Shown here: positions 24,222 through 35,239 of the stretch, piece by piece
How positions within the stretch are numbered: position 1 is the first letter of the stretch
Layout: each line of letters starts with the position of its first letter
Assembly (NCBI RefSeq): GCF_028009165.1
Contig: NC_079242.1
Span: 1,798,001-1,862,000 of the forward strand
Length of the DNA: 64,000 nucleotides
Source of the DNA: Akanthomyces muscarius
Taxonomy: Eukaryota; Ascomycota; Sordariomycetes; Hypocreales; Cordycipitaceae
Direction of reading: 5' to 3'
Made by a program: the position numbers and the translations under genes
The notes under the pieces: generated by a model
Database searches by the model: none
What the model saw: only the letters and a program-made list of their open reading frames with translations
Told to the model about the DNA's origin: nothing

Positions 24222-25524
24222 ATGGACGGTGATCCGAGGGTCGAGCCGCAGCTCGACTCCTTTAGCTTGACGTTTCCGCTGCCGTACCGAGTCGGCTTCA
24301 TCGTGACACTCGGTACGTCTCCCCCTCTCTCTCCGCTATTCGTTTTCTCGTCCTTGCTAACCCTTAGCAGCTGTCTGGGGCTGGGGCCTTAACCTCCACG
24401 GCCTGCAGCTCTCCCGCATCGACGTCCCTTCGCTGATACGATACCCCAGCCGCACCTCGCCGGCCGCCCTCTCGCACCATCTCTCGACGTACCGATTCGC
24501 GACCGTTCTCTCGACCCTCTTTGGCGCTTCCATCACCGTCTTCTGGCTGCTCACGTGGCGCGTGCCGCAGCGCGTCGTCGATTATGACTGGATTCCCATG
24601 ACGTACCTCGTCGCGCTGGTCGCGCTCTTTGTCATCCCGCTCAAGAACTTGCCGGGCAATGGCCGCCGCCGGTTTCTCGCCACCCTGCGCCGCGTCAGCG
24701 TCGGTGGCATCGCTGAGGCCCAGGACGGCAAGTTTGGCGACATACTCCTGGCCGATGTCCTGACCTCGTACGCCAAGGTCTGCGGCGACGTCTTTGTCAC
24801 CATTTGCATGTTCTTTTCGCCCGGCGGCTCCTCGACAGATCGCCCCAACAGGAACTGCGGCGGCATTGTCATTGTGCCGCTGCTCATGGCCGTGCCGAGC
24901 ATCATTCGCTTCCGGCAGTGCATCATCGAGTACCTGCGCGTGCGCAACGCGCCTTACCGAGAGTCGAGCGGCTGGGGTGGTCAGCATCTGGCCAACGCGC
25001 TCAAATACTCCACAGCATTCCCCGTGCTCATCACGAGCTCCATGCAGCGCAGTGCCGAGGCGGCGGGCACACCTGCCCCAGGCCTGTACCGGGCATGGTT
25101 GTTGGCCGTAACGGTTAACTCGCTTTACTCTTTTTACTGGGACGTGACCAAGGATTGGGACCTGACGTTATTCGAGCCCTCGAAGCGCCGCGAAGGGCTG
25201 CGAACGACCGCGTCGGTAGGCTACCCTTGGGGTCTCCGCGAAAAGCTCGTTTTCCGGCTGCCCAACCTCTACTACGCGGTGATTGTGCTGGACCTCCTGC
25301 TCCGCTTCACGTGGTCAATGAAGCTCAGCCCACACTTGGATCGCTTCAGCAGCTGGGAGAGCGGCATATTCATCATTGAATTCCTCGAGGTCTTTCGCCG
25401 TTGGGTGTGGATCTTCTTCCGCACGGAGACAGAGTGGATTCGTACCACCAGTTCGCCCGTGCTGGGCCTGGATGATGTGCTGCTGGGCGACTACCAGGAG
25501 CCCGGGGACGAGGACGACTTTTAA
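24222..25524 (+). CDS. ERD1: ERD1-like EXS-domain membrane protein
   Basis: Golgi multi-pass membrane protein; yeast Erd1 is needed for retention of ER and Golgi residents and for Golgi phosphate recycling. Exons 24222-24312 and 24371-25524; 414 residues. Several hydrophobic segments are visible: after the leader near residue 30, around residues 83-100, 115-135, 170-250, 275-300 and 340-390. The EXS signature is seen in SIIRFRQCIIEYLR, NALKYSTAFPV, NSLYSFYWDVTKDWDL and the C-terminal FLEVFRRWVWIFFRTE. The intron ends in a tandem acceptor, ttagcag. Using the second AG restores TLAVWGWG, as expected for the family. The C-terminus is acidic. Confidence 0.88.
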
Positions 25525-27427
25525 CCAAGCATGTCACGTAATATGGCATGGGAAGAGGCGGTGAAATTGGAGACGCCACACATCATTATTCTGAGCAAAC
25601 GCTTTTCAACCCTTGGATTCGAAAATGAATGTTGGCGCAAAGTTGGCATAATAGATGAATGGGATCCTTTGGTTTACTTTTTGGGCCAGCCGAACACACA
25701 CCGGCAACTGGTTATTGTTTGCGTGCGAAAATACCCCGCATGTAATATACTGCTAATAATACAAACTGCTTGACGATGGATCTCCCTTGGCGTTCATTTG
25801 ATTGCTACGAGCAACTCGGCACTTGCGCGTGATTTGCGCCATGGGTGGATGAACAGGGACTCCTTGCGGGCGCCGTTGAGGTCTCTGAGTCGAGGCCTGC
25901 GTGGGCTCTGGTCTGTCGACTTTGAACGGGGCTTGGGGGGAGCAGTTGGCCAGCAATAAGAGAGAAAACTTGTCACACGAGTTGTTTCTTTTTCCTGTGT
26001 ATCGGTTGAGGCACCTTGTGCTACCCACCCGGTCTTCCAGCCGAACACAATCACAGCCGGTTGCCCATAACTCTCCATGCATGCATCCACCTCACCCTGG
26101 TCTTACCACCAAACTCACCCGGTCTTTAGGGCGCGCTGCATCATTTACCGCCAATCCGAGTGCTGGCGAAGAAGAAAAAAAAGGAGCGAGTGCGGCAGTG
26201 TCACAGCCTCCCGACGTCCCGCCGGTGCGGGCGGGAAGGGAGAGACCCGAGAAAAGGAAAAGCACTGGTCGCAGAAGTTGGGTGTGCTGCTGCTGGAATG
26301 TCGACTGTGTCTCACATAGACCAGCAATCGATCGTCATACCCGCACCAGAAAAAAAAGGCTGCCTGTTGCCGCTGTGCCGCTCTCCCTGTCACCGCTCAT
26401 CACACCTTGGGCTACACTAGTCGTCGAGCTAGCTCCTGGCTAGCGATGAACCCCCAAAGGTGTTGGCCGCGTCCGGCACCAACCTTACCTTGCAAGTGCC
26501 CTGCGAATCTAAAAGCGGGCGAGGATACGAAGAGGGCAGTATAGATGTTCGCGATAAATTGCCAGTAGCATCAGATGGTGGCGGCGGCGAGGGAGCAACG
26601 TTGCTTCCCGGGGGGGAACAAACTCATTATCATGCATGCTGCCGCAAACAATGCCATCCGAAAGCGTAACCGGTGTTCCAGTTCTCGCGCTGCTGCCGAC
26701 TGTAGAGGCAGGAGGCTTTTTTTTTTTTGTGTGTGCTTTCCATTCAAGCTGCGTGCTGGAGGGGCAGTCACACACATCGCCGTCACTCTAAGACATCCAG
26801 CTCACCAACTCCTCGTCTCGCCCCCGCCACCCAGCGGAAGCCATTCTCAATCCTGCGTGTGTCGGCCTTGCGCATGGACGGAACCGTTTGCTCTCGCTTC
26901 TTCTTCCCCAGTCCTTCAAATATACGGAACGTTAAGATTGCCTTTGAAATTCAGACCATTCAGCAGTCTGGTAAGCAAGTGTGTTGGATGCCAGCTTGTA
27001 TGATGCGTGCTAGTATTTAGCTTTTTTGCCTACTCAGTCACACTGCTTCCATTAGCACTGGCAACTTTGTTTTTCACCATTTTCTCTCCTTTCCAGTGGC
27101 GATAGGGTTCACAAGTGCGCCAGACGCAACATATTCACTGCTTCTTCTGACTCTTGATTGAGTGTGATGAGGAGCTGCTGTGCACTTGTCGTCCTGCCTC
27201 CGTGAGTCGTGTACTCTACCTCTCCTCACGCCAGCCCGCCCGTTCAGAGGTGATACAGCATCACACCCGTCTATATATATCGTATTGCTTTCACCGTCTT
27301 CGCATTCCCCCCGTCTTGTTTTTCCCTCGGCTGCACCAAATTCTGCTCCATCGCGGCTTTAGCCCTCCTTGACCTGGTTTATCTGGCAATCCCACGTCAT
27401 CTGCCCTACTGAATCGGCCCAACCAGC
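25525..27427. other. intergenic, long upstream region of the 27.4-kb gene
   Basis: No conserved coding exon. A possible 5'-UTR intron (GTAAGC at 26971 to CCAG at 27096) and an alternating TA stretch (27271-27280) lie upstream of the next start. They imply either alternative promoters or that one is not used. Confidence 0.4.
27271..27280 (+). promoter_or_regulatory. possible TATA element
   Basis: The sequence ctatatatat lies about 150 nt before the start of the 550-residue gene. Assignment rests only on sequence and distance. Confidence 0.3.
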
Positions 27428-29080
27428 ATGGACGCCCCGCGCATTAAGCCCGCCATTGCCCTGTCCGAGGCCGAGGAGCGCGAGGCTTACCCTCACCCCG
27501 GTCGCCGCCTCAGCAAATACGAGGTGCTAAACCGGCCAGACCGGGAAAAGCCACTGCCCCGGGTTCCGGTGCCCGTTAGAGGCCACTCGCCGCGCGTGCT
27601 GTGCCGGAAATCACCCATGCGAATCCCGTCTTACCAACGCGGCCAATCATACTCACAGCTTCATTCGCTTTCGCAGGAGCCGGCAAGCCTGGCTGGTCCA
27701 TCGTCGTTGCAGGAGGCGCGAGCAGCGGACGACGCACAAACATCACCTGCGGATACGCATAAGCTCAAGACGACGCCGCCGCAGCCGACAAAAATGGTCA
27801 ACAAGGTATCGAGCTTCTCTCGAGGCGCATCGGGCCGCCGATCATCCCAAAAGATCAACCGCCTGATCGGGCATGATCTGGATCTGGTCGATCCCTACGA
27901 CAGAGCTAGCTTCAGCTCTGCTGCGGGATACTCTGAGGGCTCCTCGAGCTCGAACTCGGGATCGGGATCGGGATCGGGATCCGATTCTGATGACGACTAC
28001 GATGACCAGGGCTACTTTATCAACATGGAAGATGGCCTGCTGCCGCTGCTCCTAGAGGTGGACGAGGATGGCCTCTCGAGCCGAGAGCAGTCGTGGATAC
28101 CTCGGACGCATGGTACCGCGGCCAAGCCCATGCCTCTCAACATTCGACGGCGCGGAACTGCGGACACTGTCGGATCTGTATCCGTGTCCAACGGCGAGCA
28201 CAGTCCGACCAGCCCGACCTACCCGACCTACTCGCAGGGCACAAATTTTAATCTAAGCAGCGAGTTGCCTCGATGGAATCCAGCCTACGGGCAGTTCACA
28301 GACAAGCGTGCTGCCAGCGACTATCATCGCTTCGCAGCCCAACTTGCGACCCCGTATGAACGGGAGAAGTCGCCAGAGGCTGTGCCGCCCTCGCCAGGGC
28401 ATCAAACCATCATTGACCTGGGGTCTGCTGAACAGTACGGCAAAAAGACGAAACACGCAGCCAAGCTTTCCCGCACCGCGGCCATCATTCGTCTTTGGGA
28501 TAACGCACGGCCGAAAGACGCCAGGGCGGAAATGCCGCCGCCCCCTCCGCCGCCTCTGTTCGAGCCTGCGCGCTCCACGTCTCCTGTCCTTTCGTTTCGA
28601 GTAAACACGCTCAAGAAGCATCGTCCCTCAAAGCTCTCGATAGTCGACGTTCAGCCGCCCTCGGCCTCGTCGGAGCAGTCCCTTCTGCATCCGGCGTCGA
28701 CGAGCGCGCCATCGCAGATGCCGTCTCGGCCTCGCCAGGTCGTAACAGCGAGCCAATATAGCGCTTTTGACTGTGATAGCGACGACGAGGAGGGCGGGGA
28801 GGGCGGTCGTGTCACGCCTCGACGATGGTGGCGGCGAAGCGACGAGGAAGAGCGCCGCGCCTCGGCAGAGTGGCCCTCTGTTGAACAGCTGCCGAAGCAG
28901 CAGGAGGACGACAGGGACAAGGCATCCTTTGGTGGGGGTGTCAAGGGCATCTTTGCCGGCGCTCGTGGTCGTTCACTGCTGTCACCTGCGGAGCGGCGCA
29001 GACTAGATCTGCGCAAGTCGATCAGAGTGCTGCGTGCGCCGGAGCTGGAGATGGACCCCCGCCTGGGGGCCAGGTTTTAG
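27428..29080 (+). CDS. disordered, Ser/Pro/acidic protein of unknown function
   Basis: I do not recognise this gene. One exon, 550 residues, starting MDAPRIKPAIAL. Nearly the whole chain is predicted disordered by eye: many Ser, Pro, Arg and Glu, a (Gly-Ser) run and an acidic patch SDSDDDYDD near residues 176-193, and a seven-Pro run near residue 370. Short segments that look more ordered are the opening (EAEEREAYPHPGRRLSKYE) and YHRFAAQLATPYERE in the middle. The basic C-terminal end has LDLRKSIRVLRAPELE. No transmembrane segment or enzyme motif is visible. Fungal coding character (GC-rich third positions, no stops over 1.65 kb) supports it as real. A scaffold or regulatory role would be speculation. 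Confidence 0.75.
   Translation: MDAPRIKPAIALSEAEEREAYPHPGRRLSKYEVLNRPDREKPLPRVPVPVRGHSPRVLCRKSPMRIPSYQRGQSYSQLHSLSQEPASLAGPSSLQEARAADDAQTSPADTHKLKTTPPQPTKMVNKVSSFSRGASGRRSSQKINRLIGHDLDLVDPYDRASFSSAAGYSEGSSSSNSGSGSGSGSDSDDDYDDQGYFINMEDGLLPLLLEVDEDGLSSREQSWIPRTHGTAAKPMPLNIRRRGTADTVGSVSVSNGEHSPTSPTYPTYSQGTNFNLSSELPRWNPAYGQFTDKRAASDYHRFAAQLATPYEREKSPEAVPPSPGHQTIIDLGSAEQYGKKTKHAAKLSRTAAIIRLWDNARPKDARAEMPPPPPPPLFEPARSTSPVLSFRVNTLKKHRPSKLSIVDVQPPSASSEQSLLHPASTSAPSQMPSRPRQVVTASQYSAFDCDSDDEEGGEGGRVTPRRWWRRSDEEERRASAEWPSVEQLPKQQEDDRDKASFGGGVKGIFAGARGRSLLSPAERRRLDLRKSIRVLRAPELEMDPRLGARF
27955..27981 (+). repeat. ATCGGG hexanucleotide repeat inside coding sequence
   Basis: About four copies of the unit encode the Gly-Ser run of the disordered 550-residue protein, so length changes would stay in frame. 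Confidence 0.8.
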
Positions 29081-30930
29081 TAGTGATATATGAGAGGGTG
29101 CATTGAATCTGATGAAAAATATAGCGACAAAGCAGGAATTTTTGTTTTTTGTTGGGTTTTATTGAATTTAGCAAGCGTTGTAGTTGTATAGTACAATGAT
29201 ATCCATGACCTTTTTAGCTTGTTGGACTTGAGGGTGTACCGTAATAGCATCAGCGAGCTCCTGAAGATGAGAATAGGCTGACCCGTTTCGATATTCTGGG
29301 TGCCGGTGCTCGTGAGGTAATAGATATGTAAAAGAATCGAGTACAAGAGTAGCTGGCTGTGTGATGGGCGTCCGGCCACGGCCGCGTGTGTTGGTGGGCA
29401 GCGGCCGGCGCCGGAGCGCGGCCGGGGCTGGGGTCAGGAGAAATTGGAGAAGGGAACAAGACGCCACCACGATCTGGGGTATGTTGGGGATGGCTCCAAC
29501 TGCTGTTGGGGCGACAGCTCGCATCCAACTGGATGGTTGAATGGGACGGAGAAAAAAAGACGAGGAGGATGTGTGTTCAATGTTGGTGAGTCCAGTGGTC
29601 TGCCTACCCAGATGCCTGCTAAGCTGTGTACCCTCCCTCGCAGTGATGGGAGGCGCTGTAAATCGGGCATCTACTGGTACAGCGCCCTGTTCAGTGACGG
29701 GTCCCTGCGCCCAGCAGCGCCACAGTGGCTGGGCCAGGCCTTTCCCTCCCACCGGAGCCGGCGCAGAGGTACTTGGCCGTGGCGTGGTATTGCATAGACA
29801 TCACCAAGTACTCGCCTGCCGCCCCCGTTATTCGGAGCTCTACATGTGCCTACCTTGGCCGCTTTCCCTTTGACATCATCACAAGCCAGACCCAAAGCCT
29901 GTGGCCGAATGCGCCCTGCCCAACGCCACTTTCTCTCGGCCCGTTTTCCAGTTGTCACTGTCCTTTCTCATTACAACCATTGTTACACATCAAAATCACC
30001 TTTTCCCCCACCACATCACACTCAACACCAAGGTCCCGGGTATCTGACAAGTTGCCCCCACCACCACCACAAACGGGATAACACACCCCCCAAGATTGAT
30101 CCTCTTTGGCATACAACACAGAATTTGTGCAAAGTGTATTGTCGGAGAGAGGGAATAAGTTATGCTAGAGTCTACCCAGAACGGAAACCACACCACTCTT
30201 GCGCAAGACTCGACCACCACCACCACCACGCAATCCCCCACGCAGGTAGTACCAACCTGGCTGACGGCTGCCTCGGCTGTGGCTCATACCGTCAGAATCA
30301 CACATATACCCGACCACACAGATATAGCACCGGCCAGGGCACCAGACACAAGCGTCGACGATAACGACAACGATCGACCGCTCAGCGATTCTGATTGTAC
30401 TGCTGAACTCGCCTCGGCGTACTACGATGCCGCTGCCATGGCACCTTTAAACCCGTTTTCCAAGGTACGCTGACAGAACCCTCTGGTCCATCCAAGCACA
30501 CGCAGTTTTTTTCAAGTCACTTCTTGTATACACAGCACATCGCCCCTCCCCCCTTCTTCTCCAATACGGACATCACGCCGGGCTGCATTGCATGGCACTG
30601 CATGGGCCCCGGGTGGCGTGGACATCTCCAACTTTTTGACGGCGTCTCCAAAACTCCACCTCCATAGTTTGGAGCTAGGAGCACGCCAAATGCAGCTTTG
30701 CATGGTCCAGTCCTCCTCGTCGAGCAGAAATGTGGTCAAGATGAGACCGTTCCCATGTGCACATGCTTGCCCCCATCGTCGTCGTCTTATCTCTCTCCGC
30801 ACACGTCCCTGCCCCGTTTCCCAGACGGGCCTTCCCCAGACTTCGTGGGGTTCTTCTTTCTCCGTTGACTTGATCTCTTGCATTGTCACACCTTCTGTAG
30901 CCCTTCCCCTCTGCTTGAGCCTTCTTCGCC
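29081..30930. other. intergenic, upstream region of the Nudix gene
   Basis: No confident gene. An open stretch 30162-30473 encodes a Thr-run and ends at a plausible splice donor (CCAAGgtacgc), but no downstream exon joins it sensibly. It also contains a CCA-rich patch near 30218-30230. Confidence 0.4.
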
Positions 30931-31930
30931 ATGTTCTCTACTACAATGTCAACCACGTTCAACCCAGTGCTAAACAGTCTTTGTCTACGGCAGGCTGCCA
31001 TTAATCGCCTGCGAGCTTATAAGCCGCCGCCCTTCCCACTATGGGACCGTCTCCCTATCCGGATGCGCGCTGCCGTCCTGATCCTGCTCTACGCGGATCG
31101 TTTCGGAGACTTGCGGGTGGTAATCACCATGCGAGCCGCCAGCCTGCGCAGTTTCTCCGGCCATGCTGCTCTTCCCGGCGGAAAAGCTGACACAGTAGCC
31201 GAATCACCCTGTAAGTCCCCATTCTGTAGACTGCTTTTGCTGCTTTGCCGCCCGATGTCAATCTTGCTCATACATTCCTGCCACAGATCAAATAGCAAGG
31301 AGAGAAGCTTGGGAGGAGATTGGTCTTCCCATGGAAGATCGCAAAATCCCAAAGCCCTTCCGCATTGAGAAGCTCTGCTATCTGCCCCCTTTCCTGGCCC
31401 GTACCCACGTGGTCGTCACCCCATGCGTGGCGTATCTTCACGCGGATTCACCCGGTCCAGGAGAGTCGGCTCCTGTCGTGGAGCACACGCTGGTGCCCAC
31501 GCCCGACGCAAGTGAGGTGGCGGCCGTCTTCACTGCACCGTTTTACAACTTTCTCAAGTCAAGCGACCTACCGCCTCAGCCGGGCCACACGTTGCCGCCT
31601 GGTCACTGGTACGACGGCGCCTGGATCAACTGGAAGGATGTGGCCTGGCGCGTTCACAACTTTTACGTGCCTGTGAACAACCAGCAGGTGTCGCGACCCA
31701 AAGAAGGCAGCTCGGCGGTGGAGGAGACCAAGCAGGACATTGACTTCGAGGGCCGGTTCAAGGTCTGGGGCATGACCGGTCGCGTCATGGTAGACGCGGC
31801 ACGCATTGCTTATGGCGAGCCGCCCGAGGTAGAGCACAACCCGGGATTAGGTGATGCCGACATTATAAGGATTGCAGAGCAGGACGGTGCATTTAAGGAA
31901 GCGGCTGGCAAGGGACCTTCGAGGATTTAG
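30931..31930 (+). CDS. PCD1: Nudix hydrolase, PCD1-type CoA diphosphatase
   Basis: Hydrolyses CoA and its derivatives to 3',5'-ADP and phosphopantetheine; yeast Pcd1 is peroxisomal. Exons 30931-31210 and 31287-31930; 307 residues. The Nudix box is rebuilt across the intron: GGKADTVAESP joined to YQIARREAWEEIGLPM, giving G-x5-E-x7-REAWEEIG with every metal-binding Glu present. The CoA-type upstream motif LRSFSGHAALPGG is also there. A second in-frame ATG at 30946 (MSTTFNP) could be the real start. The C-terminus GPSRI is not a standard PTS1, so peroxisomal targeting is not shown by this model. It converges with the copper-transporter gene, 207 nt away. Confidence 0.9.
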
Positions 31931-32137
31931 ACGGGGAATAGACATGTCTTCATACAATGCGGCTCGTGTTACATGAGCAAGTGTACATTTGAATAATATC
32001 ATGCGTATCAATAGCGGAGCTATCATGGATATGTGAGGCGCGCCAATGTAAATCGAGAGAAACGATTGAGGTATGTGGTACAGGCAAGCAGCAGTTCAGA
32101 GGAGCAAATCAATCATCTGACGCGGCATTGGTTGCGA

Positions 32138-33125
32138 TTAATGACATGCAGTTTCCTTTGTGGCCGAAATGTGATCTCCGAAGGCGTAGTATCCGAGAAA
32201 GGCGCCTAGGGAGACGGCCACCATGACCCAGCCGTTATAAGTCATGAACACGAGCCTAGCGCAGTCAGTGCCAGAACTCTGCACTCCCCGGTCGCGGTCA
32301 ACTTACATGAGCATAAAGGCGTAGAAGTTTTGGAAGCCGTAGAGGAGAGATTTGATAAGATGGCTGCGGCGGGAGAGCTGGTCGCGATTTTGTCCTGATC
32401 GAAGAAACGGGGTGGTCTCAGTAACGGCTTCTTCAGATGCGTCTTTTGCGGTGCAGGTGAAGATGGTTTTCGCTTTAGTAAATGTAGCCGAATATTGCGG
32501 TCAAAGAGAACGTGCAGTCAAAGTCGAGCCAGGGTCATTTCAGGTGCGGAGACGAGATGAATGCCGAACAGGACAAGGAAATACATGAGACGCGTTCTCA
32601 ACGATACAGACTTGTCACAGCACATGGTTCTCGACGTATATGACAATATTTTGGCACTCATCCAAGCAGATGAAAACGCAACGCGCGATAGTGTGGCAAG
32701 AGGGGACCGTGGCATGGAAGAGAGGAGAAGGGATATGGGACGGGAACAAGACTCACTGGGCGCGGAATCGACCCTTGCCTCCATTGACTTTTCATACATG
32801 CGACATGTGGCGCGAAGACCCTCGTAGCCCATGGCGATGAGCACCACGGCGATGAGAGAAACGATGAGACCCGGGGTAGAGCGAATGTGCCACTGCTTGA
32901 AGACGATGCAGAGGTTGGTAGTGTCCCACGTAAACAGCATCTATCAGAACAAACATCAGCATCGAGTCCCAGGACTTGTGGTGGAGCTGAGAAGGCCGGC
33001 CATAAGAGAGGGCGGTAAGGGGACGGGATACGCACGCTCATGCTGCACATGTCGTCCATGCCATCGCCGCCGCCGTGGCCCATGTGGCCGGAGTGGTCCA
33101 TCTGCGAGTGGTCCATGGCTGGCAT
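32138..33125 (-). CDS. Ctr-family copper transporter
   Basis: Trimeric membrane channel for Cu(I) uptake. Exons 33125-33036, 32940-32757, 32472-32307, 32255-32138, all phase-consistent; 185 residues. The N-terminus is rich in Met and His (MPAMDHSQMDHSGHMGHGG, then MCSMSMLFTW), the family's copper-gathering motif. TM1 is IVSLIAVVLIAMGYEG. TM2 and TM3 are built from exons 3 and 4: FYAFMLMLVFMTYNGWVMV and SLGAFLGYY with the GxxxG packing motif. The central loop (about residues 90-130) is charged. Intron 3 (32473-32756, 284 nt) is long and its first 240 nt stay open in frame. The tail ends in a Cys-His pair (TACH), as often seen for copper hand-off. Plasma membrane or vacuole location cannot be told. 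Confidence 0.9.
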
Positions 33126-34293
33126 CAGTCAAGACTAGCGAATGTGATTTGCGAAGCTGTCGTTTTCGTAACGTTTGGTTTGAAGATGGAGAGGAGAAAA
33201 GTGGCGAGACGCGAGCGGTGATTGATGAGGCAGGGGAAGACAGAGCAAGCAAGCAAGCAAGCAGGCGGAAACGTGCTCAAGCGGTCGTGTGAGGAAAGTG
33301 TGGCTGGTGTCGCAGCGCTGTCACTGGCTGGAAACTTGCTCAACCGGGCAGGTGATGAGGTTGTGACTTGATATCGGAAAAAAGGCAGAAATATAGGAAA
33401 ATCAATATGAACGAGACATGTAAAATGAAGAAATGTCAAGTTCGGTCGTTTAAAGCTCTGTACCTTTTTATCACGACTGCGAAAGCCACCTTTTATCTCC
33501 TCATCCACGCGTCGAGCCGCTGAAACTGAGACAACCAAAGGAGGGCGCCAGTGCGGCCTTTGTGCTGTGGCGTTATTGTGGCGTCCACCGAGGTAGGCGT
33601 TGGATGAGACGAATAGAGTCCAAGGATGAATATCAACATTACACCTACACGATAACAGCGTGAAATTTTATAAAAATCCCCCCAAAAGAAACATTGAATT
33701 TTCAGCAAGAGACAGAGAAACCTTCTCGCAGGGCCGCCACACCAATTCCACCACGTTACACGGCGTCCTGCATGCCGCATGACCGCCACAGAACTTGCCC
33801 CAAGGAGATGTGATGGAGGTGGCGGCACCAATAGCTGCGCAGCGCAAAGATGATAAAGGAGGATGGAAAAGAAAAAAAATTGCATGACTAATCCAGCGGC
33901 TTTTTGTTTCATCATGTATGCACGCTGCCCATTTCGATATCGGCAGAGCATTCCCGCAGCGGCAAGCTCGGAGATGCGAGAGGCGAGAAGGAGAGCGGGG
34001 CAGCCGCTTAAAAACCGCCCTGCCAGTGGCCGATCTCATGACCGTCTCAAAATCGCTGGATTTTGGTTTCACGTAATCAACTACCCCCGCGGGCTTTTGC
34101 GTCTCTCACTCAATCATATATTGCGAGCAAATCCATTCACATCATTGTACTGGCAGAGTCTACACTCATCTCTGGATCCCCTGCTGTCATCGACTTAGTG
34201 CCTGGCTCATCGCTCGGCTGCCGGCATATTGCCCCTCCTTCATACTTATTCCCCCACTGGTTTTCACGCAACTTCGATTTATATCAGTTCTGC
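33126..34293. other. intergenic, divergent promoters of Ctr and BNA1
   Basis: No coding exon supported. It contains the tandem AAGC-type repeat aagcaagcaagcaagcagg (33246-33264) upstream of the copper-transporter gene. Confidence 0.45.
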
Positions 34294-34984
34294 ATGATGC
34301 TTGGTCCCCCAGTGAACCTGCCAAAATGGTAAAAGAATTGACCTTTGCGTCTTGTAAGCCACCTCATCTCAGGAGTTCTAACTGAGTCTTGTAGGCTGGA
34401 AGAAAACAGTCATTTACTACAGCCTCCCGTCAATAATTACTGCGTCTACAACGAGGGCTTCACAATCATGGTAACTTTACCCCCCAATTCCTTCACAAGC
34501 TTTTTTCCTCCTTGGTTCAAAAATCTAACAAAATCCTCAGATTGTCGGCGGCCCCAACGCCCGCACAGACTACCACATCAACACCACGCCCGAGTACTTT
34601 TACCAGCACAAGGGCACCATGATGCTCAAGGTCGTCGACGACGGCGGCGTCTTCCGCGACATCCTCATCCGCGAGGGCGACATGTTCCTGCTGCCCCCCA
34701 ACACCCCGCACAACCCCGTCCGCTTCGCCGGCACGGTCGGCATGGTCGTCGAGCAGAAGCGGCCCGACGACGCCCTCGACCGCATGCGCTGGTACTGCGC
34801 GACCTGCCCGGGCGCCGTCGTCGTCCACGAGGCCGCGTTCCACGTCACCAACCTCGGCACCCAGATCAAGGAGGGCGTCGAGGCCTTTCGCTCGGATGAC
34901 GACAAGAGGCGCTGCAAGCAGTGCGGCGAGCTGGCCGACTGGGCGCCGGCACCGGGTTCCATCCCTGACCCGAACCTGGCGTAG
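34294..34984 (+). CDS. BNA1: 3-hydroxyanthranilate 3,4-dioxygenase
   Basis: Fe(II) cupin dioxygenase opening the ring of 3-hydroxyanthranilate in de novo NAD synthesis from tryptophan (kynurenine pathway), cytosolic. Exons 34294-34328, 34395-34470, 34541-34984; 184 residues. Iron ligands fit H49 and E55 (DYHINTTPEYFYQHKG) and H94 (PPNTPHNP). The C-terminal rubredoxin-like zinc site is present (CATCPG and CKQCGE). Two ATGs sit in tandem; the second gives a 183-residue form. The last exon is very GC-rich compared with the leader. It converges with the FAHD1-type gene 255 nt downstream. Confidence 0.95.
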
Positions 34985-35239
34985 AAGCCACTCTTTCTTC
35001 CTACTTTGAAATAACGGAACCCCACTCTATTGATGAGGGTTGATGTGAATTAATGATGATGATTGAATTGGCGCCGCAGGGGATGGGTCGGGGAAAAGCA
35101 CCAGCGGATGTATCTATAATGCTCAAATTTGCAAAACGTCCACTCCTAAAACAGGGAAGCATGGCCATCTTCTTTCTAATGATACAAAAAATGCATAATA
35201 CGCCGCAACAACTTAAAAAAAAAAAGAACCCGATCTGCC

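Noticed and set aside
30162..30473. Thr-run frame ending at a possible donor (CCAAGgtacgc), as a first exon of the Nudix gene
   Set aside because: Joining to any acceptor before 30931 gives low-complexity sequence, and the Nudix protein already starts well at 30931/30946.
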